64,000 nucleotides of DNA from positions 620,001 to 684,000 of the forward strand of contig NZ_STGI01000001.1 in assembly GCF_004804275.1 (NCBI RefSeq), read 5' to 3'. A model generated the notes under the pieces. That model made no database searches, had not been told where the DNA came from, and saw only the letters and a list, made by a program, of their open reading frames with translations. Within the stretch, counting starts at the first letter, position 1; every line of letters begins with the position of its first letter. Below are positions 34,321 through 42,914 of the stretch, piece after piece. The stretch comes from Herbaspirillum sp. ST 5-3 (lineage in GTDB: Bacteria; Pseudomonadota; Gammaproteobacteria; Burkholderiales; Burkholderiaceae_D). Both the position numbers and the translations under genes were made by a program.

Positions 34321-37248
34321 CTAGCCTGGCAGATAAAACCGAAAATCGTCCTTCGTGCTGTGCTTGACCGCATACATGGCAGCGTCCGCATGCTTGAGGA
34401 GCGCATCTTCATCCTGGCCGTCATCCGGAAAGACGCACAGCCCGGCACTTGCGGTGACATAGTGGACCCGGCCGGCGAGCATGACCGGCGTGCGGACCGC
34501 CGCGACGATTTTGCGCGCGATGGCGCTCAACTGTTCGGGGTCGCCGACCTCCTGGATGATGACGACGAATTCATCGCCCGCCAGGCGCGCGACAAAATCG
34601 CTGGCCCGCACGTTCTCGCTGAGACGCTTGGCGGTTTCCTTCAGCAGCACGTCGCCTGCGTCGTGACCGGATGTATCGTTGACGGCCTTGAAGTGGTCCA
34701 GGTCAATGAACATCAGCGCGAACTTGCGGCCGTAGCGGCGCGCCTGCTGCACCTGATGGCTGAGCATCTGGTTGAACATCATCCGGTTCGGCAAGCCGGT
34801 CAGGATGTCGTGGCTGGCGAGATGGCGGATGCGTTCTTCCGCCAGCTTTCTTTCGGTGATGTCCTTTCCGGTGCCGCGATAGCCCGCCAGCCGGCCGTCA
34901 CCATCGCGGATCGGCAAGCCGCTGATGCTGAGGTAGCGCGGCCCTGCTTCCGTGGTCTGCGTCTTCAGCACCAGTTCGTAGAAAGGCCGGCCTTCGGCGA
35001 GCTGGCTCTGATGTTCGAGCCATTGCTCCATCGAGACATGATCGAAAGGCAGCTCCCACAGCGTCTTGCCTAGATAATCCTCCGCCGCCATGCCGGTCTT
35101 GGCCAGCACGTCGCCATTGATCTGGACGAAGCGATAGCGGTTGTCCTGTTCCCAGTACCAGTCGGAGGACAGCTCGGTCAGATCGCGGAAGCGCTCTTCG
35201 CTGGCCCGCAGCGCCGCTTCCATCTCCCGCCGCGCGGTGACGTCGCGCAGCATGCCGCGAAAGCCGACCGGTTCTCCTTTGTCATTCCTGATCAGCTGGA
35301 CGGAACCTTCGCACAGCAAGGTAGCGCCGTTCTTGTGCAACAGCACCCAGTCGATGCCTTTTTTCGGAATACCGGTGCGAAAGACATCGTTGAAGTTGGT
35401 GAAAACATAGGCCACTTCTTCCGGCTTGTGATATTGCGAATAATTCAGCCCGAGGATTTCATCCATGGTGTAGCCGAACATGCGGCAGAACGCGTCGTTG
35501 CACAGCAGCAGCGTGCCGGTCAGATCGACCTCGTAATAAGCTTCCTCGATGCTTTCCAGGATGGAGCGGTATTTCTCTTCGCTGGCGCGCAGCGCTTCCT
35601 CGGCCTGGTAGCGTGCAGTGATGTCGCGGCAAATGCCGCGGAATCCGACGGGCTGCCCGCCGGCGTCGGCGATGAGCTGCGTCGAGGCCTGGGCGATGCC
35701 CGTCGTGCCGTCCTGCCGCAGGAGGCGGTACTCGGCGAGTTCCCCCGGCTGGCCACTGCGGAACACCGCATTGAAAACGCGGTAGAGCGAGGCCGCTCCC
35801 TGCGCATCGGTGTAGTCGCGGTAGTTCTGGCGCAGCAAGTCCTCCTTGCTCGCCCTGTGCATGTGGCACAGCGCATCGTTGACTACCGCGTAATTGCCCT
35901 GCAGGTCGACCTCGAAGTAGCCGTCATTCATGTTCTCCAGAATGCTGCGGTACTTTTCTTCGCTGGCGCGCAAGGCGTCGATGGCTTTTTGACGTTCAGT
36001 CTCGCGCTCGAAGTTATCGAGCGTGAACACGATGTCCTGCGCGATGCGCTCCAGCAGCTGGACAATCTCGTCGTCGAACGCATCCCTGTGCCTGGAATAA
36101 AGCAGCAGCACGCCGACCGACTGCCCTTTCCGGACTAGGGGAAGTGCGGCGCCGGCGGCCGCCTGCTCCTTGCCGGCCGCCTCGCGCCACGGGCCGGAAC
36201 GAGGATCGTTCAGGAAGTCGTTGATGACGCAGGCTTTCTGGCTGCGAAATGCGGTGCCGACCAGGCCGTGGCCCTCCGGCCTGTTCTCGTCGAAGGAAAT
36301 ATGCAGCGCGCGCAAGGTGTCGGCACCGATGCCGGCCACCGCGACCAGCTTCGCCCATTCCGCGTCCGTGTCGGGCAGCAGGATCGAAGCATTGACGATC
36401 TGCCCTCCGCGCACCGCCACCTCGCACACCTGCTGGTACAGCTCTTCCGGATTCCGAGCGTGCAGAATGACTTCGTTGGTGCCGCTGATCGCCGCGTACA
36501 TCTGGCCGAGCCGCACCGCGGCCCGCTCGGCGTGCTTGCGGCGGGTGATGTCGCGACCGATGCTGATCACGATCCAGCGGTCTTCGAAGCGGATCGCCTT
36601 GCGCTGGATTTCGAACAGAAACAGCTCCCCCGCCCGGTTGCGCGCCCTGCCTTCGGTGGTTCTTCCGATCCCGCCCGCGACGATCATTTCGTCGTAGTCG
36701 GCTGCGATGGTCTGGCGATCGGCCAGCAGCACATCCTCCGGCCCCATGCCCAGCAGCTCGTCGCGCGCGTAGCCGGTCAATTTGCACGCGGTGTCGTTCA
36801 TGTCGATGAAGCGCATGGTCTCGCGATCGACAATGACGATCGGGTCGCCCGAGACATCGATCGCCGTACGAAAACGGCGCAGCTCCGTTTCACGCTGCTT
36901 TTCGATGGTAGCGTCGTGCATGACGCCGCGATAACCGATGAACAGTCCCGCGTCGTCGAACACAGGCTCGCCGGACAGCTTGAGAAAGCAGGTTCCCGTC
37001 GTCCCGCCTTGCCACGACCATTCGGCGTCGCGGAAGGACTGCCGGCGGGCGAAGCAGTCCTGCCAATCCTTCCAGGTGGCCGATTCATGGGTGATGCCGG
37101 CGATGTCCCAGGGTGCCTTGCCGAGCGCGGACTGGATGGCATCCACGCCAAGGCCCGAGCGCGTGCTCGTGCACTGGATCAGTGTGAAGCGGCATTCCGC
37201 ATCCTGCTCCCAGTAAGCGTCCGCACAGAGCGCAATCAAGCTATTCAT
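34321..37248 (-). CDS. multi-PAS/GAF diguanylate cyclase
   Basis: Cytosolic signalling protein of 975 residues with no evident membrane segment. From the N-terminus: PAS domains (about 1-240), a GAF domain (about 245-400), three more PAS domains each with a PAC tail (about 415-530, 540-665, 675-800) and a C-terminal GGDEF domain (about 805-970). The catalytic signature is AGDEF rather than GGDEF, a variant still found in active enzymes. The product-binding inhibitory site RxxD is present as RASD five residues before it. No EAL domain follows. It is expected to make cyclic-di-GMP in response to several inputs. GGAG precedes the start. Confidence 0.88.
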   Translation of the reverse strand: MNSLIALCADAYWEQDAECRFTLIQCTSTRSGLGVDAIQSALGKAPWDIAGITHESATWKDWQDCFARRQSFRDAEWSWQGGTTGTCFLKLSGEPVFDDAGLFIGYRGVMHDATIEKQRETELRRFRTAIDVSGDPIVIVDRETMRFIDMNDTACKLTGYARDELLGMGPEDVLLADRQTIAADYDEMIVAGGIGRTTEGRARNRAGELFLFEIQRKAIRFEDRWIVISIGRDITRRKHAERAAVRLGQMYAAISGTNEVILHARNPEELYQQVCEVAVRGGQIVNASILLPDTDAEWAKLVAVAGIGADTLRALHISFDENRPEGHGLVGTAFRSQKACVINDFLNDPRSGPWREAAGKEQAAAGAALPLVRKGQSVGVLLLYSRHRDAFDDEIVQLLERIAQDIVFTLDNFERETERQKAIDALRASEEKYRSILENMNDGYFEVDLQGNYAVVNDALCHMHRASKEDLLRQNYRDYTDAQGAASLYRVFNAVFRSGQPGELAEYRLLRQDGTTGIAQASTQLIADAGGQPVGFRGICRDITARYQAEEALRASEEKYRSILESIEEAYYEVDLTGTLLLCNDAFCRMFGYTMDEILGLNYSQYHKPEEVAYVFTNFNDVFRTGIPKKGIDWVLLHKNGATLLCEGSVQLIRNDKGEPVGFRGMLRDVTARREMEAALRASEERFRDLTELSSDWYWEQDNRYRFVQINGDVLAKTGMAAEDYLGKTLWELPFDHVSMEQWLEHQSQLAEGRPFYELVLKTQTTEAGPRYLSISGLPIRDGDGRLAGYRGTGKDITERKLAEERIRHLASHDILTGLPNRMMFNQMLSHQVQQARRYGRKFALMFIDLDHFKAVNDTSGHDAGDVLLKETAKRLSENVRASDFVARLAGDEFVVIIQEVGDPEQLSAIARKIVAAVRTPVMLAGRVHYVTASAGLCVFPDDGQDEDALLKHADAAMYAVKHSTKDDFRFYLPG

Positions 37249-37270
37249 GGTCGGGTCTCCAGCCTTCTTT

Positions 37271-37535
37271 AGAGCCTATCCCAGTAGGATACAGCCCCAC
37301 ACCGCTACCCATTGGGGCACATGGCAAGGCGCGAGGCCCGCCGCATGGTGATCCACGCAAGGGACTCGCAACACCGCCATGTGCCCCAATGGGTAGCGGC
37401 CCTCCGGGTTGGGGGCAAAAACGCACGCCAGCGGTGTTGCTCGTCTTTGCATAGATCACTATGCCGCATCCTCGCGCCTTGCTGGCGCACCTTTTTGCCC
37501 CCAACGCGGGGCTGTATCCTACTGGGATAGGCTCT
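37271..37535. mobile_element. MITE-like element with 28-base perfect terminal inverted repeats
   Basis: The ends 37271-37298 and 37508-37535 are perfect 28-base inverted repeats (outer bases AGAGCCTATCCCAGTAGG). A second perfect inverted repeat of 24 bases lies inside (37302-37325 and 37376-37399). The 265-base element has no transposase gene and lies in a non-coding gap. Size and structure fit a miniature inverted-repeat element mobilised by an IS elsewhere in the genome. No clear target duplication is seen. Confidence 0.75.
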
Positions 37536-37621
37536 TACCGGCGCACCGCACCTCCGGACGTGGGGGATAAGCAAATCTTTTCGTTCTTCTTTGTTCTGTC
37601 AGTGCCTCGCCAACAACGACA

Positions 37622-37673
37622 GGCGGAACGCTGCACAGACTCCCGAGCAAGGGGATTTGTGCAGCGTTCCGCC
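37622..37673. repeat. hairpin with 16-base arms
   Basis: GGCGGAACGCTGCACA and its perfect complement are separated by 20 bases. It lies between the MITE-like element and the TetR gene, in non-coding sequence. It may be a terminator-like or REP-type structure; no T-run follows. Confidence 0.6.
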
Positions 37674-37826
37674 CGGCGGCCGCAATCCGGCCCCGTTCGT
37701 TAACGGGCGTGATCGCGCCAGAAACAGCGATTCCGCGTTCAAGTTGCCATAAGGAAATTTAAAAAGCAATCGTCCCATTGGACGATGTTGCTTTGACGAA
37801 AATATGCAACTGCGTGCGGTCACGTC

Positions 37827-38462
37827 CTAATGTGGGCGTATCAGGCTGGCGAGCCGGCTTTTCCATTCAGTCAGCGCACGCTTGTCGCCCGCGACGCGCT
37901 GCTGCAGGCAATAGCGGAACCAGCCGTCCAGCATCAGGTATACGCTCAGCGGATCGGCGGGAGAAAATATTCCGCCTCCACCCAGCGCCTCAACTTTCTC
38001 GACAAAGCGGCCGACGATGGCGGTGAGCTGTTCTTCGAGGTCATTGACCACCGGGCGGAAGGCTTCGTCGAACAGAGCCTGGGCGCGGATGTCGTACCAC
38101 AGGCGGTGGGTATGGGCATCTTCATCGACGGCGCGCACCAGCGCATCCGAAAACTGTTCGAGCAGGTCCTCGAGCGTGCTGGCCGACTCGATGCGTTCTG
38201 CAAGGCGGCCGATGAAATCGTCCTTGTACAGGCGGACGCAATAGGACAGCAGTTCGGTCTTGTCGTCGAAATAATAATGAATCGTGCCCAGCGACACCCC
38301 GGAGCGTGCCGCGATGTCACGCAGGTTGATGCGGGCAAAACCGACTTCCGCCAGCGCGGACAAGGTGTGCAGCGCCAGTTCGCGTTTTTTTTCGTTTTGT
38401 TTGTCGGAACCGGCGCGTCGCGCCGGCTGAAGTGTTGCAATGTTAGCTGCCTTGGAAGTCAT
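37827..38462 (-). CDS. TetR-family regulator
   Basis: DNA-binding regulator of 211 residues. The HTH is at about 35-75 (FARINLRDIAARSGVSLGTIHYYFDDKTELL), and the C-terminal part (residues 80-205) is an all-helical ligand and dimer domain. The ATG at 38462 is used because the longer frame begins with TTG. It lies 63 bases after the aldehyde dehydrogenase gene in the same direction, so it may be the last gene of that unit and repress it through the palindrome at 40474. The ligand is unknown, perhaps an aldehyde or a fatty acid derivative. Confidence 0.86.
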   Translation of the reverse strand: MTSKAANIATLQPARRAGSDKQNEKKRELALHTLSALAEVGFARINLRDIAARSGVSLGTIHYYFDDKTELLSYCVRLYKDDFIGRLAERIESASTLEDLLEQFSDALVRAVDEDAHTHRLWYDIRAQALFDEAFRPVVNDLEEQLTAIVGRFVEKVEALGGGGIFSPADPLSVYLMLDGWFRYCLQQRVAGDKRALTEWKSRLASLIRPH

Positions 38463-38525
38463 CAGTCTCAATGCGCCGCGCGCAAGGTAGATGGAAGCGG
38501 ATGCTCCATTCTACCTTGGCCGAAT

Positions 38526-40253
38526 TCATCCCAGCAGGGCGTGGAAGAAAATGCGCGGCAGTTTGGCGAAGCTCGGCCGGTACTGGAACTCGGTGAGCAG
38601 CTGGCCGATCTTGTCGGCGCGCCGGTTGGTCACGAACCATGGCGGACGCGGCAGCATGGCGAAGGACAATCGCAGCAAGCCGCGCGGGAATGGCTGGAAC
38701 GGCGCTTCGATCACGGTGCGCTGGGGCTTGTCGAACAACAGCGTGTTGTGCACGGAACCGATGCCGCTTTGCACATCGTCCAGCGTATGGCCGGGGAAAG
38801 CGCCCCACGGCGTCGGCGCGGAGAGGAAGCCAAGTCCGGTCCAGGCATTGACCGCGATGCAGCCGTAGTGCAAGTCCGCAATGATCTCGTCGAAGCGCTT
38901 GCGCCCGATTTCGCGCATGGTGGCCGGATGAATCAGGATGTTCGCGCCCAGCGTGCCGTACAAATGCTTGTTGGCATAGTCGATGGCGGCGATGAGGAAG
39001 CTTTCCGCATCCTGTGCCGGCAATTCGGTCACGGCCAGCGCCGGTCCGAACACTTCATCGCGTTCGGTCGGGCAGCTGACCGAGGGCGAGAAAGCGGTGA
39101 TCACGCATTCGTCGGCGCTGGACGGCATCGCGCCCTTGTTGCCGACGGCGCGCAGGAAACCGGCGAGGCGGTTCTGGACACCAGGGTAGTACAGCTTGCG
39201 CGGCGCCGTCGCGGCGACGGTCTTCCTGACTTTCAGCAGGAAATCCGATTTGAGCATCCAGTTCTGCGGCAGCACCAGCACCTGGCAGGCGATACAGTTG
39301 AAACCGGAGTTGTGCAGCTTTTGCGTGGCCACGTGTTCGGCCTGGAAGGCGATGTCGGCCTTCGACCACGGGCCGGGGACCACGATGGTCGGGCACACCG
39401 CGCCGAGCTCGGAAGTGATGCGGCGCTTGTTTTTCGGCGTGCCGGCGCGCTTGTTGGCCGCGCCCTCTTCTCCGCTGCCCCACACGATCTGGTCATGCGC
39501 CGCGCCGGAGCCGGTGATATGGATCTCTTCCACCAGCGGATGGTTGCACAAGTACTGGCCGACGCTGACGTCGCCATGCACGATGCGCAGGAAGCCGCGG
39601 CTGATGAGCGGCATCAGCGCGGGGATGAGAAACTCGGTCAGGTATTCGTTGACCGGATTCATCTTGATGATGGCCACCTGGTTTTCCGCGAACAGCTTGT
39701 GCAGGCCGTCTAGCGGCGCGATGGCTGCGATATTGCCCGCGCCGAGAATCAGCGCCAGCTTGCCCTCGTGCCCGCTGCCCGGCGTGTAGATCGAGGCCGT
39801 ATTCTGCGCGAGGTTGGCGCGCGTGACGCCCGGCTCCATCCAGACTTCGGCATTGACACCGCTCAGCAAGAGGCGGTCCCACAGGGAATGCGGAACGACC
39901 CTGGCTGCCAGTTGCCCGTTGGGCAACTCGCGCAAGGGCACGCTCTCCAGGTGCAATTTCCCTTCCACCTTCGACAAGGTCTGCATCAGCGCATTGCAGT
40001 AGGCCATCACGGCGTAGGGGCCGGAGATCCATTCCTCGCCAGCCACCGGCGAGCCCTCGGGAATGCCCTTCTTGCGCGCCGCGGTTTGCGCCCACGCGGC
40101 GGCCACCGGCATCAGGCATTCCTTGATTTCCGCCAGCAGCGCGATGCGCTCGGCCACGGACACCTTGGGCCAGACATGCTTCTTCTCGTGCAGGGCCTTG
40201 ACCGCCTGTTCGATTTCAACAGGGACGAGGTTGATTTTTTCATCGAGAGCCAT
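38526..40253 (-). CDS. aldehyde dehydrogenase-family protein of unusual length
   Basis: NAD(P)-dependent dehydrogenase of 575 residues, longer than the usual 480-500. The ALDH core is recognisable: ITGSG cofactor region, SELGAVCPTIVVPGPW in place of the usual ELGG block, the nucleophilic cysteine in NSGFNCIACQVLVLP, and the DEVFGPALAV motif. The last 80 residues, rich in Pro and Phe, are atypical. Members of this branch are poorly characterised; the substrate cannot be given. It follows a short leader ORF and a promoter with a TetR-type palindrome, and is followed by the TetR gene. Confidence 0.82.
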   Translation of the reverse strand: MALDEKINLVPVEIEQAVKALHEKKHVWPKVSVAERIALLAEIKECLMPVAAAWAQTAARKKGIPEGSPVAGEEWISGPYAVMAYCNALMQTLSKVEGKLHLESVPLRELPNGQLAARVVPHSLWDRLLLSGVNAEVWMEPGVTRANLAQNTASIYTPGSGHEGKLALILGAGNIAAIAPLDGLHKLFAENQVAIIKMNPVNEYLTEFLIPALMPLISRGFLRIVHGDVSVGQYLCNHPLVEEIHITGSGAAHDQIVWGSGEEGAANKRAGTPKNKRRITSELGAVCPTIVVPGPWSKADIAFQAEHVATQKLHNSGFNCIACQVLVLPQNWMLKSDFLLKVRKTVAATAPRKLYYPGVQNRLAGFLRAVGNKGAMPSSADECVITAFSPSVSCPTERDEVFGPALAVTELPAQDAESFLIAAIDYANKHLYGTLGANILIHPATMREIGRKRFDEIIADLHYGCIAVNAWTGLGFLSAPTPWGAFPGHTLDDVQSGIGSVHNTLLFDKPQRTVIEAPFQPFPRGLLRLSFAMLPRPPWFVTNRRADKIGQLLTEFQYRPSFAKLPRIFFHALLG

Positions 40254-40265
40254 GGCGAGTTTTCC

Positions 40266-40433
40266 TTATTGTCGTGCAGCGGGTTGAGGGCGGAGGATGG
40301 ATGCAGGCAGGCGGTGCCGGATCTGCCGCGAATGAACGAGGGCTTGACGCTGCTCAGCCGGAATGGGGAGTGGTTGAAGATGTCGCGGGGGCGGCTCTGC
40401 AGCCCGTGCCGGGGTGATGAAATTGAATCGCAT
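40266..40433 (-). CDS. 55-residue ORF upstream of the aldehyde dehydrogenase
   Basis: A short frame begins MRFNFITPARAAEPPPRHLQ and ends with TAA 12 bases before the dehydrogenase ATG. AGGAGGAGAC stands directly in front of its start, the strongest ribosome-binding site in this part of the window. The product is Pro/Arg/Gln-rich without motifs. It may be a leader ORF that couples or regulates translation of the dehydrogenase, or a genuine small protein. That it is translated is inferred from the ribosome-binding site. Confidence 0.5.
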   Translation of the reverse strand: MRFNFITPARAAEPPPRHLQPLPIPAEQRQALVHSRQIRHRLPASILRPQPAARQ

Positions 40434-40452
40434 GTCTCCTCCTGTTTGGATG

Positions 40453-40497
40453 GTTTTTTCGCCATCCTAGGTTAAATTTGGACACTTGTCCAAATTT
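40453..40497 (-). promoter_or_regulatory. promoter overlapped by a 24-base palindrome, candidate TetR operator
   Basis: A palindrome at 40474-40497 has perfect 11-base arms (AAATTTGGACA and TGTCCAAATTT) around two bases. On the minus strand TTGGAC inside it serves as a -35 element, with TAGGAT as -10 after 18 bases. A repressor bound here would block the promoter of the leader ORF and dehydrogenase. The TetR protein encoded downstream in the same unit is the natural candidate. Confidence 0.7.
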
Positions 40498-40834
40498 TTT
40501 TGAAGAAGACAACTTTGTCCTTGCGCAAAAGCCCGCAGCCTTTCCCGGACCGGCAGATGACGAATTGATAAGCTTGTCGGCCATCCACTTCGCGGGTCCG
40601 AGATATCGACAGGAACTGACAGCGGTCGTCGCATACTCATCACAAGGCGCGTATGGTGCGCGCCTCCGAACAGACACTGCTCGACACGCTTGCGCAGGTT
40701 ACGGTCGGATAATGAACATATCGCAGGTGCAGCAAAAATCGACACGGAGACATCACATCCAATTGCACATGCAGAATGCACAAATGGGATAACATTTCTC
40801 TTTTTGCACCGCAACATGTCTAAAGGGGTCTGTT
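40498..40834. other. intergenic region upstream of kup
   Basis: About 340 bases between the dehydrogenase promoter and kup. No convincing gene was seen; one plus-strand frame starts with TTG inside the palindrome and has no ribosome-binding site. The kup promoter should lie here. Confidence 0.35.
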
Positions 40835-42718
40835 TTGACTTCGCATTCTCGTCCTGAAAAAAGCAGTCTGGCCGCCCTCACCCTCGCCGCCATCGGCATC
40901 GTGTACGGCGATATCGGCACCAGCCCTCTTTATACGATGAAAGAAGTGTTTTCCGAGGTGCATGGCCTGCCGCTGAATCCGGCCAACATACTTGGCGTGG
41001 TATCCCTGATTTTCTGGGCACTAACCATCATCGTGTCGTTGAAATATGTCACGCTGATCCTGCGTGCCGACAACCGGGGCGAAGGCGGCATCATGGCGCT
41101 GGTGGCGCTGGCCTTGTCCTCGATTCCTGCCAGGTCCCGCTGGTTTACCCCTCTCATGATGGTCGGCGTGATCGGCGCGGCGCTCTTTTATGGCGACGGC
41201 GTCATTACCCCAGCGATTTCGGTGCTGTCAGCCATCGAAGGACTGGAAGTGGCTACGCCCGCGTTCAAGGCGTATGTGGTGCCATTGACAATCATTGTGC
41301 TGGTTGCACTGTACGCGCTGCAAAGCACGGGCACTGCAGGCATCGGAAAATGGTTCGGGCCGGTCATGCTGGTGTGGTTCGCATTGCTGGCTGGAATGGG
41401 AATTGTCAATATCCTCGAGACACCGGCGATCCTGGCTGCGCTCAATCCATTGCATGCGTTCCATTTTCTTGCGCAGAACGGCTGGCTGGCTTTCGTCGCA
41501 CTCGGCGCGATCGTGCTCGCGGTCACCGGGGCCGAGGCACTGTATGCCGACATGGGGCATTTCGGCAAGTCGCCGATCCAGACCGCGTGGTTCGCCGTGG
41601 TGTTTCCCGGTCTGGCGCTGAACTATTTCGGCCAGGGAGCAATACTCCTGTCCAATCCGGAGGCCGTATCGAATCCGTTTTACCAGCAGTTGGGTGCATG
41701 GAGCGTTTATCCGCTGGTCGTCCTGTCGACGATCGCAACCGTGATCGCCTCGCAGGCAACCATATCCGGCACGTTTTCGATCACGCAGCAGGCCATCGCG
41801 CTCGGCTTCCTGCCGCGCATGAAAGTGGTGTACACGTCCGAGCGAGAGATGGGGCAAATCTATATTCCGCTGGTGAACTGGATGCAATTAACGGCGGTGG
41901 TACTCGCTGTCGCCGGCTTCGGCTCTTCTTCAGGCTTGGCCTCTGCTTATGGCATCGCAGTGACGGCAACCATGATGATGACAACTGTTCTGACCTTCTT
42001 TGTAATCCGCTACGGCTGGCATTACAACTTGTTGCTATCCCTTGCCGCTACTGGTTTCTTCCTCGCCATCGATATCACCCTGTTTTCCGCCAACACATTG
42101 AAGATCATGCACGGCGGCTGGTTCCCGCTCGCGCTGGGTGCGATCGCCGTGACCGTGATGCTGACCTGGCGCGACGGGCGGCAATTGGTGTACGAGAATC
42201 TGAAAAAGCATCTGGTACCGATCGACGATTTCCTGCAATCCCTGTTCATCAGCCCGCCAGCACGCGTGGAGGGCACGGCAGTTTTCTTCCGCGCGGAAGG
42301 CGACGGGGTGCCGCACGCGATGCTGCACAACCTTTCTCATAACAAGGTCCTGCATGAAAGAACGGTGTTCCTGACCGTGTTCAATGCCGATATCCCCACC
42401 ATCCCGTCGAAGGAGCGCGTGAAGGTGCGGCCACTCGGGCATCAGTGCTACCAGGTGGATGTGCATTACGGCTTCAAGGACGACCGCGACATCCCTGCCG
42501 CGCTGGCGCTGTGCAAGGAGGCCGGACTGGATTTCGACATGATGTCCACCTCGTACTTCATCGCCCGCCAGACGGTGATTCCGCGCGTGGGCAGCGGCAT
42601 GGCCTTCTGGCGCGAGTCATTGTTCGCCACCATGTCGCGCAACGCGCGCGACGCGGCGGATTACTACCGCGTGCCCGCCAACCGCGTGATCGAGCTGGGC
42701 ACGCAGGTCGAAATCTGA
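40835..42718 (+). CDS. kup: Kup potassium transporter
   Basis: Low-affinity potassium/proton symporter of 627 residues with 12 predicted membrane helices (about 15-430) and a cytoplasmic C-terminal domain. The segment LAAIGIVYGDIGTSPLYTMKEVF near the N-terminus (in the first 40 residues) and YADMGHFGKSPIQTAWF are diagnostic of Kup. The start is the TTG at 40835, preceded by AAAGGGG at correct spacing; no in-frame ATG is available. It is the second potassium transporter in the window, of a different subfamily from the KimA-like one at 2553. Confidence 0.94.
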   Translation: MTSHSRPEKSSLAALTLAAIGIVYGDIGTSPLYTMKEVFSEVHGLPLNPANILGVVSLIFWALTIIVSLKYVTLILRADNRGEGGIMALVALALSSIPARSRWFTPLMMVGVIGAALFYGDGVITPAISVLSAIEGLEVATPAFKAYVVPLTIIVLVALYALQSTGTAGIGKWFGPVMLVWFALLAGMGIVNILETPAILAALNPLHAFHFLAQNGWLAFVALGAIVLAVTGAEALYADMGHFGKSPIQTAWFAVVFPGLALNYFGQGAILLSNPEAVSNPFYQQLGAWSVYPLVVLSTIATVIASQATISGTFSITQQAIALGFLPRMKVVYTSEREMGQIYIPLVNWMQLTAVVLAVAGFGSSSGLASAYGIAVTATMMMTTVLTFFVIRYGWHYNLLLSLAATGFFLAIDITLFSANTLKIMHGGWFPLALGAIAVTVMLTWRDGRQLVYENLKKHLVPIDDFLQSLFISPPARVEGTAVFFRAEGDGVPHAMLHNLSHNKVLHERTVFLTVFNADIPTIPSKERVKVRPLGHQCYQVDVHYGFKDDRDIPAALALCKEAGLDFDMMSTSYFIARQTVIPRVGSGMAFWRESLFATMSRNARDAADYYRVPANRVIELGTQVEI

Positions 42719-42914
42719 GCATGAGGCTGCGCAATCGCGTCGCAGAAAGCATTTCCAAAACGTAATGACTTCGACTAAGCTTGTAGAGCCTCGGGCAGGA
42801 TTACTTTTTTGACAGCACGTCCTGTCCTTCTTGCGGCGTCGAGCATCGCATTCATTGCACTAGTTGCTCACGCTTGTCCGGCTCGGCACAGCATACGGCG
42901 GCTTCTCCATTCAA

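Noticed and set aside
37241-37574. Minus-strand open frames of 87 and 89 residues
   Set aside because: They run through the MITE-like element and are explained by its inverted repeats; no ribosome-binding site.
40478-40792. Plus-strand frame of 104 residues upstream of kup
   Set aside because: It would start with TTG inside the palindromic operator and has no ribosome-binding site or motif.
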